The notes: generated by a model not told the origin, from the letters alone. Shown: positions 18,968 to 28,972, counted from the stretch's first letter. The stretch: 64,000 nt of DNA from Spartobacteria bacterium (GCA_003134785.1 PLCN01000002.1:310219-374218), one strand, 5' to 3'. A program made the numbers and translations.

Positions 18968-19031
18968 GGCCTGAATATTAGGGGCATTTTGCGTCGATCG
19001 CGAGTCACTTGAGAACCGATCGTGCTTGATG

Positions 19032-19122
19032 ACCGCGGATGACGCGGATTTCGCGGATTGATTTGGCCGCTTGAAAAGCGCCATCCCTGATCTTCATCCG
19101 GATCATCCGCGCCATCCGCGGT
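19032..19122. repeat. Inverted repeat with ~9-nt periodic CGCGGAT arms
   Basis: accgcggatgacgcggatttcgcggat (19032-19058) versus atccggatcatccgcgccatccgcggt (19096-19122). Confidence 0.75.
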
Positions 19123-19138
19123 TCAAAGTCCCTCCGAT

Positions 19139-19588
19139 TCACCAATCGATAGTGGCGTTGCCGGAAGGATCGAGCGTCACGTTGCGGCCGAGCAATCGAA
19201 CGAAGAGAAAGTTCGCCTCCGTATCGCGTTCCACCTGGCCGTAAACGACGATCTCGGCCGGCGATTTGAAATCGATCGGGAGCGACTTGAAAGAAGGGAG
19301 GTCCTTCTTCTCGATCATCACCCGCAGGAAAGGGAACTTCTCTTTTTCCGCTGGGCGGTAATGCCAGATCGAGCTTTCGTACCAATTCGCTTTTCGATGG
19401 CTGATCCGATTGCTCCGATAGTTGATCCGCACGCCAATGACTTTCCCAACCTGTGAGCTCTGGATTTTTTGCAGCGCGGGAATGTCGTAGGTCTGAACGT
19501 TGCGCCACTGCGCGGCATCGAAGCGCTGTCCGCAATAAGCGCTGCTAATGGCGACGAAACTAGCGATCAGGACAAGGATCTTTTTCAT
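19139..19588 (-). CDS. Secreted hypothetical protein
   Basis: MKKILVLIASFVAISSAYCGQRFDAAQWRNVQTYDIPALQKIQSSQVGKVIGVRINYRSNRISHR. Confidence 0.6.
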   Translation of the reverse strand: MKKILVLIASFVAISSAYCGQRFDAAQWRNVQTYDIPALQKIQSSQVGKVIGVRINYRSNRISHRKANWYESSIWHYRPAEKEKFPFLRVMIEKKDLPSFKSLPIDFKSPAEIVVYGQVERDTEANFLFVRLLGRNVTLDPSGNATIDW

Positions 19589-19643
19589 GTGATGCGTTTG
19601 GTTGGTTTGCTTTCGTTATTCGATGTGCGGAATCATCAGGAAA

Positions 19644-22091
19644 TCACTCATAGCGAAGGGCGATCATCGGATTCACACGGATCGCGCGCCAGGCGGGCAG
19701 AAGACAAGCGACCAGCGCGATGCTGATCATTAGAAGAGCGACTTCAAAATAAGTCGTCGGATTTGCCGGGCTCACGCCGAAAAACAGGCTGGAAAGAAAA
19801 CGGCTGAGCGCCACGCCCGCGGCCACACCAATGAGTACGCCGAGCGCCACCATCCGAAAACCTTCACTCAGCACCATGCCCAAGACGTCCTTCGTTTGCG
19901 CGCCCAGCGCCATGCGAATCCCGATCTCGTGCGTGCGCTGGCTCACGAGCGAAGAAAGCACGCCGAAGAGTCCGATGGAAGCGAGCACTAGCGCGAGCCC
20001 GGCAAAAACGGTCATGACGAACGATTCGAATCGGCGCTGGCTCGTGTCTTCTTCGAGCACCTGTTCCATCGTTCGCACTTCGAAGACCGGAAGATTTTTG
20101 TCGATCGACCAAATCTGGTTCTTCACGCTCGCGATCAACGCCTCCGGGTCGGCATTCCCGCGCACCGCGAGAGTGAGCTGCGTGTAGTCGAGCATCGGCT
20201 TCGTAATCTCCGGGCGTGTGTGGCTTTCCAATGACTGTTGGTGGGTGTCCGCGACGACACCGATCACAGTCGAGACAACTGGCGTCGCATCGGCTTTCGA
20301 CGGCACACTGCGAAGATGTTGGCCCACCGCGTCTTCGTTAGGCCAAAGATGTTTCGCCAACGCTTGATTGATCACCATGACCGGTTGTTTGTTCGCGAGT
20401 TCTTCAGCGGTGAAGTTGCGGCCGGCGATGAGACGTATTCCGACAGTCTCGAAATAGGTGGGCGTGAAAATTCCGCGCATGTCCGCCGTCGGCTCGCTCC
20501 CGCGCGCGGGTGGGGGCTGGCCTTCAATCGCGAATCGCGTCATGCGCAGGCGCGTCAGCGGCAGGCCATCCGAAAAGCTCGCGCTCTTCACCCCGGGCAG
20601 CGCCGAGACTTTCTCAAACGCCTGCCGGCAAAACGCGGCGATCTGGGTGTCGTTCGCGTAACGGGAGGCCGGCATGCTGAACTTCATCGTAAGCAAATGG
20701 TCCGCGCGAAATCCGGGATCGACCTTCAAGACCGCGAGCAAGCTCTTCATCATGAACCCGGCGCCAACGAGCAGCACGCAGGCCAGCGCGACTTCTGCCA
20801 CCACGAGCACGCGCCGCGTGCGACTGGAGGACGAGCCCGATTGCGCACCGCGACTCTGATTGAGGATCGCGCTCACGTCGGTGCGCGCGGCTTGCAGCGC
20901 GGGCACAATGCCGAAGAGAACGCCAGCGCCGATCGAAAGAAGCGTTGCGAAAACGAGCACGGCCAGGTTGAGATGAATGTCCTCCGGCCGATTGATCGCC
21001 GCCGGCTTCAGAGCCACGAGTAACTTGATTCCAAAATGCGTGAGTCCGAGGCCGAGCATTGCGCCGGCGCCGCTCAATAACAAACTCTCCGCGAGCAATT
21101 GTGAGACGAGCCTGACGCGACCCGCGCCGAGCGCTTTGCGGATCGCCATTTCTTTTTGCCGCGCCGCCGCGCGCGTCAGCATCAGATTGGCAACGTTCGC
21201 GCAACCAATCAGCAAAACGAAACCGACCGCAGCCAGCATGACGAATAAATTGCGGCGCAGATCCTGTCCGAGGTTCTCCACGTAAACCGGGAAGACGTTC
21301 ACGCCGAAGCCGGTGTTCTGGGTTGGATCCTTTTCAGCCGTGCGCTGGCCGATGGCGTCCATCTCCGCGCGCGCCTGCTCGAGCGAGACATTGTCCCGCA
21401 GCCGGCCGTAAACCTGCATCTTGCGGCGATTCGCTTCGACTGAGTTCTGCGTCGCGGAAGAATCGTACGGCACCCAGAGCTTGGGCGAATGCTGGTCCGA
21501 TCCTTCGCGCGCCGCGGGCAGATGAAATTCCGGCGGGAGCACGCCGATGAGTGTGTAGACGATATCGTTCAGCGTGAGCGTCTGGCCCAGAGCGCCTCGC
21601 TCGCCGCCGAAATGACTTTTGAAAAAAGAGTCGGTCAGAACGACGACATGACCTGGATCGGTCGCGGCCGGATTAAAACTCGTTCCGATTCGCGGCCTCA
21701 CGCCGAAAAGCGCAAAGATATTCGCGGAAGCACGCGCGCCTTCGATCCGTTCCGGCTCCGGTCCGCTCGTAAGATTGAAGTTCGCGTCCTCGAATCCGCC
21801 GACCGCTTCGAATTGTGTCGCCTGCCGGACCCACTCGAGGAAATTCGTGTAGGCGACTGGCACTCGGTCTCCGATGGGCGCGCCGAGCGCCGGATTCTTT
21901 TCCCAAATCATGACGACGCGGTCTGGATCTCGGAGCGGAAGCGACCTGAGCAAGACGGCATCGACCACACTGAAGACGGCCGCATTCGCGCCAATTCCCA
22001 AGGCGAGGACGGCGATAACGGTGAGCGCGAATCCCGGCGATCTGCGCAACATGCGCAAACCGAATCGGAGGTCCGCCAGGAAAATTCTCAT
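19644..22091 (-). CDS. FtsX/MacB-type ABC transporter permease (duplicated-permease, ADOP-like)
   Basis: DLRFGLRMLRRSPGFALTVIAVLALGIGANAAVFSVVDAVLLRSLP; VLLIGCANVANLMLTRAAARQKEMAIRKALGAGR; VSQRTHEIGIRMALGAQ. Confidence 0.93.
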   Translation of the reverse strand: MRIFLADLRFGLRMLRRSPGFALTVIAVLALGIGANAAVFSVVDAVLLRSLPLRDPDRVVMIWEKNPALGAPIGDRVPVAYTNFLEWVRQATQFEAVGGFEDANFNLTSGPEPERIEGARASANIFALFGVRPRIGTSFNPAATDPGHVVVLTDSFFKSHFGGERGALGQTLTLNDIVYTLIGVLPPEFHLPAAREGSDQHSPKLWVPYDSSATQNSVEANRRKMQVYGRLRDNVSLEQARAEMDAIGQRTAEKDPTQNTGFGVNVFPVYVENLGQDLRRNLFVMLAAVGFVLLIGCANVANLMLTRAAARQKEMAIRKALGAGRVRLVSQLLAESLLLSGAGAMLGLGLTHFGIKLLVALKPAAINRPEDIHLNLAVLVFATLLSIGAGVLFGIVPALQAARTDVSAILNQSRGAQSGSSSSRTRRVLVVAEVALACVLLVGAGFMMKSLLAVLKVDPGFRADHLLTMKFSMPASRYANDTQIAAFCRQAFEKVSALPGVKSASFSDGLPLTRLRMTRFAIEGQPPPARGSEPTADMRGIFTPTYFETVGIRLIAGRNFTAEELANKQPVMVINQALAKHLWPNEDAVGQHLRSVPSKADATPVVSTVIGVVADTHQQSLESHTRPEITKPMLDYTQLTLAVRGNADPEALIASVKNQIWSIDKNLPVFEVRTMEQVLEEDTSQRRFESFVMTVFAGLALVLASIGLFGVLSSLVSQRTHEIGIRMALGAQTKDVLGMVLSEGFRMVALGVLIGVAAGVALSRFLSSLFFGVSPANPTTYFEVALLMISIALVACLLPAWRAIRVNPMIALRYE

Positions 22092-22149
22092 CGTCTCAGA
22101 GTGGACAGCGCCCGACTAAAAAATCGAGAACCTGTTTATTCGGCTTTGC

Positions 22150-22800
22150 CTAACGATGCCCCCGAGGCCCGAATCCCTGGGTTGGCCGCCAAGAGGGCGC
22201 GTTTGGATTCCGACGAGGCAATATTCCGTCCTCGCTTGTGTTAGGTCCCACTCCGTCTGGGCGTCGATGGTTTGTCGCCATGAAAACGCCACGGTGAGGT
22301 GTCGATCGGCGTCGATTCGCAAAGCGGCGAGGATTGGAAAACACGATTATCTGCGCAGGCTGTGAGTATACTACGATCTGGCTAGGCTGAGCGTATGGGA
22401 CGGTCTGCGGCGAAGTCAGATCGTCGGATTGAGTTACCGCCGGCTCTTGATCCGCTTCCGCATAGGTTGGCGAATCTGCGGTGATGGATCCGTCCTCACG
22501 ATCGGAATCCGCGTAAGGCTGAGTAGCGATCTCCTGATCGTCCTCTTGCGCCGTTGGAACCGGTTGCTCATCTGCCAGCGCGACCCGTTCACGATCGACG
22601 CGGTAATTTATGGGGTGAGGACGTTGATTTCTCGGCTTGGATACGGATGCAACGGTCGCGAAAGGGACCACAGAGCCTTCCTCCATTTCTGTTGCGGTGT
22701 CCCCTGCGGTGGATGGGAAACGGGAATATATCAGCCAGGACATGAGCCCGATCAAAATGGCCAATTCCACCGCAATAACATTCGCAACTTTCAGGTTCAT
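22150..22800 (-). CDS. Hypothetical single-TM protein
   Basis: MNLKVANVIAVELAILIGLMSWLIYSRFPSTAGDTATEMEEGSV.... Confidence 0.5.
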   Translation of the reverse strand: MNLKVANVIAVELAILIGLMSWLIYSRFPSTAGDTATEMEEGSVVPFATVASVSKPRNQRPHPINYRVDRERVALADEQPVPTAQEDDQEIATQPYADSDREDGSITADSPTYAEADQEPAVTQSDDLTSPQTVPYAQPSQIVVYSQPAQIIVFSNPRRFANRRRSTPHRGVFMATNHRRPDGVGPNTSEDGILPRRNPNAPSWRPTQGFGPRGHR

Positions 22801-22939
22801 TTCGCCAAACCCCCTTCAAGTGACAATAAAAGATGACGGAAACCAAAGCGAATTATTCCTTCAATCCTCCGAAGATCTTGTCCGTAACCTCAGGCGCAAC
22901 AATTTCAAAAATTTTTGAAACGAGTCTACGGCGAGTCCA

Positions 22940-23014
22940 GCTGTAAGCCCCGTTCCTGCCTGCCACGGCGAAGCCTCGCGAAGGCGGGTGGGACGCGCGC
23001 GCGACGGCTACAGG
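22940..23014. repeat. REP-like palindrome (CTGTAAGCC...GGCTACAG) related to 2445-2557
   Basis: ctgtaagccccgttcctgcctgccacggcgaagcctcgcgaaggcgggtggg...gacggctacag; shares cctgcctgccac(g/c)gcgaagc with the 2445 element. Confidence 0.6.
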
Positions 23015-23020
23015 AGCAAT

Positions 23021-23530
23021 CTAAGTCTCGCTCGGTTGCGGCGGCAGAAGAATCATTCGAGCAAATTGCAAAGCGCCGATGGTCACTTGAAATATGATGG
23101 CGGCGTAGAAGAACCAGAAAACGCCTGGGACCAGAAGATTGTAAACCTGCAAGAGTCCGACCGCCGTGCCGGCGCTGCCGACCAGATAAAAAAGATAGCG
23201 ATAGGTCCCCAGTTCCTTGATTGCCGTCGGCCCTAGTTCTAATAAGCGTCGCCGGGTCACAAAACCGAAAGGAAAACTCAATAGGAGCCAGAACCCGCTA
23301 CCCCAACGCCAGATGGAAAGCGGCGCCGGTTTTATCGTCAGCAGAAGCATGCCGAACAAGCAAGCGAAGAGCGGGACCATGGCGCTGCCCAGTAAGAGCC
23401 ACAGGCGATACCTATCCAGGGGCGACCATTCGTGGAGCGACCGGCTGCGAAACGCCACCACCACTCCGGCAAATCCGGCCAGTGCCACCGCGATCTGGGC
23501 GGCGGTCGACAAGGCTTCACCTGGTTCCAT
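23021..23530 (-). CDS. Four-TM hypothetical membrane protein
   Basis: MEPGEALSTAAQIAVALAGFAGVVVAFRSRSLHEW...LLLGSAMVPLFACLFGMLLLTI.... Confidence 0.65.
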   Translation of the reverse strand: MEPGEALSTAAQIAVALAGFAGVVVAFRSRSLHEWSPLDRYRLWLLLGSAMVPLFACLFGMLLLTIKPAPLSIWRWGSGFWLLLSFPFGFVTRRRLLELGPTAIKELGTYRYLFYLVGSAGTAVGLLQVYNLLVPGVFWFFYAAIIFQVTIGALQFARMILLPPQPSET

Positions 23531-23589
23531 TGCTTTGATTAGATACGATTCAGGCAACGCGAACAAACACGAAGTTTGGCAGCCAAGGC

Positions 23590-23618
23590 GTTGAGGGTTG
23601 AAGGTTGAGAGCTGAGAG
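23590..23618. repeat. 7-nt periodic TTGAGRG arm upstream of S23 gene copy 1
   Basis: gttgagggttgaaggttgagagctgagag. Confidence 0.75.
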
Positions 23619-23633
23619 ATTTATAAAGCGGGG

Positions 23634-23993
23634 ATGTTTAACTTCGAGAAGCTTGATGTCTGGCACGAGGCGATTCAATTCGCCGACCTGGTTTACGAAC
23701 TAACACGCGGCTTTCCGCAGGATGAACGCTTCGGCCTAACCAACCAGATGCGTCGTGCTGCGGTTTCGGTTTCCTCCAACCTCGCTGAGGGAAGCTCGCG
23801 GGGCTCTCGTCCGGATTTTTCGCGTTTTGTCGAGATCGCGACCGGTTCGCTGTTTGAAGTTGTTTCTCAAGCGACCGTGTCGCGGCGGCAGGGTTTGTTG
23901 AACGACGATGAACATCAGCGGATATACGCGGCGGCCGAAAAACAGAGCCGAATGCTCAGTGGGCTGCGGAAATCGTTGAGGGTTGAGAGCTGA
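23634..23993 (+). CDS. Four-helix-bundle protein (23S rRNA intervening-sequence/S23 family), copy 1
   Basis: MFNFEKLDVWHEAIQFADLVYELTRGFPQDERFGLTNQMRRAAVSVSSNLAEGSSRGSRPDFSRFVEIATGSLFEVVSQ matches the S23/TIGR02436 pattern. Confidence 0.93.
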   Translation: MFNFEKLDVWHEAIQFADLVYELTRGFPQDERFGLTNQMRRAAVSVSSNLAEGSSRGSRPDFSRFVEIATGSLFEVVSQATVSRRQGLLNDDEHQRIYAAAEKQSRMLSGLRKSLRVES

Positions 23994-24071
23994 GAGAAAA
24001 GGATGATTTGAACGTTCAACACTCAACTGAGGACTCTCAGCGTGCCGGGGATGAACCCTCAACACTCAACC
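23975..24071. repeat. 7-nt periodic arms with opposing CTCAAC arms downstream of S23 copy 1
   Basis: gttgagggttgagagctgagag (23975-23996) versus gttcaacactcaactgaggactctcag and aaccctcaacactcaacc. Confidence 0.75.
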
Positions 24072-24095
24072 ACGAACCCAAAACCTCTACTCGAC

Positions 24096-24686
24096 ATGTC
24101 CCGCTTCATGCCAAGCCCTTCCTTGCTGGCCGATATCATTCCCGCGTGTTGGATATTATTTTCCGTAATTTGGCTGCTGGCCGCGGCATCGACCAAGCGT
24201 TCCATCTATCGTGAAAGCGGTGCGCAACGGCTGCGTTACTGGATATTGCTGGTGCTAGCTTATCTTCTTTTGACCAGGGGCCACCGATTGCCCTATCCAT
24301 TTAATGTCCGCATTGTCCCGGCCACGGAGACCGTGGAGTGGATGGCCGGGATTCTATGCATCGCAGGTCTCGCGTTCTGCGTTTGGGCGAGAGCTACTCT
24401 TGGGCGCAACTGGAGTGGCACCATCACGTTGAAAGAAGGACACGAACTCATTGAACGCGGTCCGTATCGTTTCGTTCGTCATCCGATTTACACCGGACTA
24501 CTGGCCATGTTTCTCGCGACTGCTATCGCGTTCGGGTATCTGGGCGGGATCGTCGCCGTCATCCTCGCGTTCGCAAGCTTTTGGATAAAGTTAAGCGAAG
24601 AAGAAAGGCTTATGCTCCAACAATTCCCGGATCAGTATCAGTCTTATCAGCAACGCGTGAAGCGCATCATTCCTTTCGTGCTCTAG
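24096..24686 (+). CDS. Isoprenylcysteine carboxylmethyltransferase family protein
   Basis: VEWMAGILCIAGLAFCVWARATLGRNWSGTITLKEGHELIERGPYRFVRHPIYTGLLAMFLATAIAFG...EERLMLQQFPDQYQSYQQRVKRIIPFVL. Confidence 0.92.
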   Translation: MSRFMPSPSLLADIIPACWILFSVIWLLAAASTKRSIYRESGAQRLRYWILLVLAYLLLTRGHRLPYPFNVRIVPATETVEWMAGILCIAGLAFCVWARATLGRNWSGTITLKEGHELIERGPYRFVRHPIYTGLLAMFLATAIAFGYLGGIVAVILAFASFWIKLSEEERLMLQQFPDQYQSYQQRVKRIIPFVL

Positions 24687-24739
24687 TCGAACCGGTTGAG
24701 TGTTGAAGGTTTGAGGGATGAGGGGTTTATAAAAGTGGG

Positions 24740-25096
24740 ATGTTTAACTTCGAAAAGCTTGATGTCTGGCAGGAGGCGATTCAATTCGCCGACCTGGTTT
24801 ACGAACTAACACGCGGCTTCCCGCACGATGAACGCTTCGGCTTATCAAACCAGATGCGTCGCGCCGCTGTTTCGGTTTCCTCCAACCTCGCTGAGGGAAG
24901 CTCACGAGGCTCTCGTCCAGATTTCTCGCGTTTTGTCGAGATCGCCACCGGTTCACTATTTGAAGTTGTTTCTCAGGCGACCGTATCGCGACGGCAAGGT
25001 TTATTAAATGATGATGAACATGAGCGGATATACGGGGCGGCCGAAAAACAGAGCCGAATGCTCAGTGGATTGCGGAAGTCGTTGAGCGAAGGTTGA
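24740..25096 (+). CDS. Four-helix-bundle protein (S23 family), copy 2
   Basis: Near-identical to copy 1 (differences such as H/Q, Q/H, T/S, Q/E, A/G) including upstream TTTATAAA...GGATGTTTAAC. Confidence 0.93.
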   Translation: MFNFEKLDVWQEAIQFADLVYELTRGFPHDERFGLSNQMRRAAVSVSSNLAEGSSRGSRPDFSRFVEIATGSLFEVVSQATVSRRQGLLNDDEHERIYGAAEKQSRMLSGLRKSLSEG

Positions 25097-25104
25097 GCGT
25101 CGAT

Positions 25105-25157
25105 GGTTGAGAGTTGAGAGAAAGAGCGAGTTGATCGTAAACTCTCAACTCTCAACC
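25105..25157. repeat. Hairpin with 16-bp perfect arms downstream of S23 copy 2
   Basis: ggttgagagttgagag (25105-25120) and ctctcaactctcaacc (25142-25157). Confidence 0.9.
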
Positions 25158-25180
25158 AAGAACCCTCAACCAATGCACTT

Positions 25181-25726
25181 ATGAACGAACCCTCCGTCAC
25201 AGCTCAGCCCGTCGCGCCGCTTCCCTCCGACAACCTCGCCCGCAGCCTCAAGGTCGCGCGGCCCGATACCGACGAAAGCCTGCCTCACATCGGACTCGTC
25301 GGAGACACCTACACCATCCTCCTCTCGGGCGCCGACACGGACGGCCGTTATTGCCTCATCGATATGCACATCCCGCCTGGGGGCGGTCCGCCGCCGCATC
25401 GGCACGACTTCGAGGAATCCTTCACCGTCCTGGAAGGCGAGATCGAAGCCACCTTCCGCGGAGAAAAATCGATCGTGCACGCAGGTCAAACCGTGAGCAT
25501 CCCGGCCAACGCGCCGCATTCCTTCACCAACGCGTCCGGGGCCGCGGCCCGACTCCTCTGCATCTGTGCGCCGGCCGGCCAGGAAGAGTTCTTCGCGCAG
25601 GTCGGCGTCACCGCGCCCACTCGCAGATCCACTCCGCCGAAGCTTAACCAGGCGGAGCAAACGGAGTTAATAAGGAAAGCCCAGGAGTTAGCCCCCAAGT
25701 ATCGGACGGAGCTTCTGCCACCGTAG
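25181..25726 (+). CDS. Cupin-domain protein
   Basis: MHIPPGGGPPPHRHDFEESFTVLEGEIEATFRGEKSIVHAGQTVSIPANAPHSFTNASGAAARLLCICAPAG. Confidence 0.92.
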   Translation: MNEPSVTAQPVAPLPSDNLARSLKVARPDTDESLPHIGLVGDTYTILLSGADTDGRYCLIDMHIPPGGGPPPHRHDFEESFTVLEGEIEATFRGEKSIVHAGQTVSIPANAPHSFTNASGAAARLLCICAPAGQEEFFAQVGVTAPTRRSTPPKLNQAEQTELIRKAQELAPKYRTELLPP

Positions 25727-26152
25727 CTGTCGTTCACGGAGAGGAAACGCGACCGGTCACCACTTGCTCTTCCGAGTGTTAAATGTTTAAAGACACGACC
25801 CCACGAGCTCCCCCCCACGAGCTCCCGACCCATCCCAATACGCCGCTTTCACTCCAGATAGTCCGCTACCGCGATCTCGCGACATCCACAGAAAGGATGC
25901 GGGGGAAAGCGAATTGGGCACCGGAACCGAAAGTTCGCGGTGCCCAATCGTTAGTTCCCCCCAGAACTGCCCTCTGGATAAGGGATCGGGAATGCGCAAG
26001 GCAAGCAGAATCGCCATCAATAACGAATGCCCGCGACGGCGGCTTTGGCCTGTTGGAATTGCGATCTTAACCCGGTCTTCTCAGCGTCGTAGAGCAGGGC
26101 AGCGCGGGCTACGCCCGCGAACGTCCAAAATCCAACGTCCGACCTGCACGCC

Positions 26153-27124
26153 CTATCGCCAAAGGTCGATGAAAGCCGGCAAGTTCGGCAATAGATCGCC
26201 GGCCGCGTGCACGGCAATCGCAGCAAACAGATTTCGTGTTCGCGCCCAAATCACCCCGAACAGAATGCCGCTCGGTGCGACCACAACCACGGAATAAGCC
26301 AGCGCCGCTAGGGCCGAAGGATTAGCGCCGAGGCCTTCCACTTCGCCCCCATGACGGAAAATGAACCCGGGCGCGTGCGCCAGTCCAAAGGTTAGCGACA
26401 TCAGCGCAACGCCCGTTATCTCCGAGCGAAAAAATGCACTCAACCGTGATTGAACCAATGCACGAAAGAAAAACTCTTCCACCAATCCAGCCTCAATGGC
26501 CAGCCACACGAAACACACGGGTAAAGCTGGCAACAACTCGTGCGCTGGAAATTTCCCAGCGCGCACCGGCGCCACGGCCCCACCGAGGAAATACTGAAAG
26601 ACGATGAGAGCGCCGCTCAGCACCAACACAACCAGCCCGTGGCCACGGCCAAGTGCACGCAGGGCCGACAGACTGACCCCGTAGTTGGCCCAGCGATAAC
26701 CGAACAAAAAGCGAAAAATCAACCATGGCGCTACCACGAACACGGCCAGTTTCTTCGCCAGATTGACAAAGAAATGAATTCGCGGCGAGACGCTCCACCG
26801 AGCAGGAAGAAGCCCATCGATCCATTGCGGGCCGCCGATGAGATAGATCGAGAGAGCGATCACGATCGCGACCAGTACCAGCATTTCGCTCCTGCTCGAT
26901 CGGGTCGGTATTGCGAGCGGGACGGCGCGGCGCGTTGCTATCCATGCGAGCAGAGGAAACACCAAACCGACGATGACGAGCTCAACCAAGGCATCGGCGA
27001 AATTGAAATCCTTGTTCTGCGACAAAATCGCCAGCCCGGCCAAATAGAGCGCCGCAAATAGAGCGACGCCCGGATTAAAGATAAGGAGTCGAACCGTCTT
27101 CATACTCTTTCCATTTGGATGCAT
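26153..27124 (-). CDS. CPBP-family intramembrane metalloprotease
   Basis: IEAGLVEEFFFRALVQSRLSAFFRSEITGVALMSLTFGLAHAPGF and FGVIWARTRNLFAAIAVHAAGDLLPN (EExxxR and HxxxN-type motifs). Confidence 0.88.
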   Translation of the reverse strand: MHPNGKSMKTVRLLIFNPGVALFAALYLAGLAILSQNKDFNFADALVELVIVGLVFPLLAWIATRRAVPLAIPTRSSRSEMLVLVAIVIALSIYLIGGPQWIDGLLPARWSVSPRIHFFVNLAKKLAVFVVAPWLIFRFLFGYRWANYGVSLSALRALGRGHGLVVLVLSGALIVFQYFLGGAVAPVRAGKFPAHELLPALPVCFVWLAIEAGLVEEFFFRALVQSRLSAFFRSEITGVALMSLTFGLAHAPGFIFRHGGEVEGLGANPSALAALAYSVVVVAPSGILFGVIWARTRNLFAAIAVHAAGDLLPNLPAFIDLWR

Positions 27125-27449
27125 TGCGGAGCACCTTTGGATTCAAGAACTTCGCGTCAACGCAGAGACGCCGGAATGTGTGCGCGATTTGTCAGCACGC
27201 TCGCTCCCATCGATGCGATCGGTGGACCGCAAAGCGAAGTCGCGTGCGCTATGTCTTTGCGCCCAGTCGGCTGTCGAAACTCTGAAGACCTAACGGATAG
27301 AGGTGAGCCACAGCCGTGGAAGCCGGGCGTGTGAAAGTACGAGTGTAAACGATTCAACGACGGCCAACGTAACAGAACGGCTCAAGGCTGTTGGCTCCAC
27401 TGAAGTGTTAAACCGCGCGGCGATCCGTTGGATGTTCGCCTCGCACTGC

Positions 27450-27863
27450 TCACTCGAACCAGATCTCAATTTCGTAGCCATCCGGATCGGCGATGTAAGC
27501 GTAGGGGAGGCCGGGAGCGAACTCGCCACGACGGAGCAAGCGCCCTCCCGCGCGTTCGACCTCGGCGATGGCACGGTCGATGTCGTCGGGGTCCACGAGC
27601 CGAAAGCCGAAATGTGCGACGCCGCCACTGAGACCGGCGGTGGCGGGGTCCTCTGCGAAGGTGACGATGTCGTGCCTACCCGACGCCTGAGTGTGGACGA
27701 GTCCATCTCCGCGCCCGTACTCGCGCAGACCAAAGACCTGCTCGTAGAACCGCAGCGCGCGTCCCAGATCCCGGACGGCGAGATTGATGTGCGTAAGGCC
27801 GTAGGTCTGAACCATTGTTACCTCGAAATTCTTTCGCGGTCTAACGAGATCAAGCTCAGCCAC
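27450..27863 (-). CDS. VOC family protein
   Basis: THINLAVRDLGRALRFYEQVFGLREYGRGDGLVHTQASGRHDIVTFAEDP...ERAGGRLLRRGEFAPGLPYAYIADPDGYEIEIWFE. Confidence 0.93.
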   Translation of the reverse strand: MAELDLVRPRKNFEVTMVQTYGLTHINLAVRDLGRALRFYEQVFGLREYGRGDGLVHTQASGRHDIVTFAEDPATAGLSGGVAHFGFRLVDPDDIDRAIAEVERAGGRLLRRGEFAPGLPYAYIADPDGYEIEIWFE

Positions 27864-27970
27864 CGCTGACGAAACCGAGCTTTGCTGTGGACTTTAATGT
27901 TGAAACTGTCATGTGTTAATTTTTCAAAGGGGGCAGCGGTTGGTTGGAGCGCTTAGATGACATGAGGGAG

Positions 27971-28005
27971 TTGTCGGGTGCGGGTTTGGGACCTACACCC
28001 GACAA
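27971..28005. ncRNA. Stem-loop upstream of the IS110-type transposase; candidate part of a bridge RNA
   Basis: ttgtcgggtg (27971-27980) pairs exactly with cacccgacaa (27996-28005), ending just before ATG at 28007; RNA identity is inferred. Confidence 0.35.
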
Positions 28006-28006
28006 T

Positions 28007-28972
28007 ATGAATAATACCATAAAGGTAGAGTCGTCCTCACTCGAGGAAACCCGCGGAGAGTTTAATCCCCGCGCCGTTGCGATCAAGCTTGGAATCGATG
28101 TGCACCAGGAGTTTTACGTGGTGGTTTGCCAGGAGGGAGGAGGCAACCCGAAGCCGGCGCAGCGCTTCAAGAAAGAAGCGTTCCTGAGCTGGGCGGCCAA
28201 GTTGAAGCAGAAGAGCGGGGCGGAGATCCACGCGGTCTACGAGGCGTGCGGGTTTGGGTTCGGCTTGCAGCCGCAACTGACGGCGCTGGGGATTGCGTGT
28301 TACGTGGTCTGTCCGCAGAAGTTGGATGAACGCAACCAGCGGGTGAAGACCGATGGGCGCGATGCCAAGGCGCTGTGCCTGAAATTGGATCGGCTGGTGG
28401 AAGGCAACCGCGAGGCATTGGCGCTGGTGCGGGTGCCGACTGAGGAAGAAGAACAACTGTGGGCCATCCACCGGCAGCGCGAGCAACTGGTCAGAGCGCG
28501 CAAACAGTTGGAAGCGCAGGGGCGCAGTCTGATGGTGAATCACGGGCTCGAGCCGGTGAAGAGCTGGTGGAAGCGGCGGACCTTTGCCGCGCTCTGCGTG
28601 CCGGAGTGGATGAAGCAGTTGTTGAGTAACTCGCAGCCGATTCTGCTGGCGCTGGAGGAAAAGATCCGCGCGCTCACCGTGCAACTCCAGGGGGCAGCCG
28701 CTCCAGGGCAACCGCGCGGACTTGGGGCCATGACCAGTGTGGTGATCGATCGGGAGATCGGAAGCTGGAACCGGTTTAACAATCGCCGCCAGGTGGGCAG
28801 CTACTTCGGTTTATGTCCCGGAGAGTACTCCAGCGGTCAGACCCGGGTCCAAAGCTGTGTGACCAAACACGGGAACCCGCGCTTGAGAGCGGCGCTGGTG
28901 GAACTGGCCGTGGATCTGTGGCGCCTCCGCACCGGCCGGCTCAACCCAGGGCAACTCGGGCTGACGGATTAA
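28007..28972 (+). mobile_element. IS110/IS116-type (DEDD) transposase
   Basis: AIKLGIDVHQEFYVVVCQ N-terminal domain; KTDGRDAKALCLKLDR; C-terminal IS116/IS110/IS902 domain ...SVVIDREIGSWNRFNNRRQVGSYFGLCPGEYSSGQTRVQSCVTKHGNPRLRAALVELAVDL. Confidence 0.9.

Noticed and set aside
23590-25157. GTTGAG-period tracts as a CRISPR array
   Set aside because: Units are contiguous with no unique spacers and no cas genes nearby.
25783-26070. ORF over atgtttaaagacacgacccc... as a transposase or REP-associated gene
   Set aside because: The translation has no transposase motifs; only a short generic-looking leader sequence.
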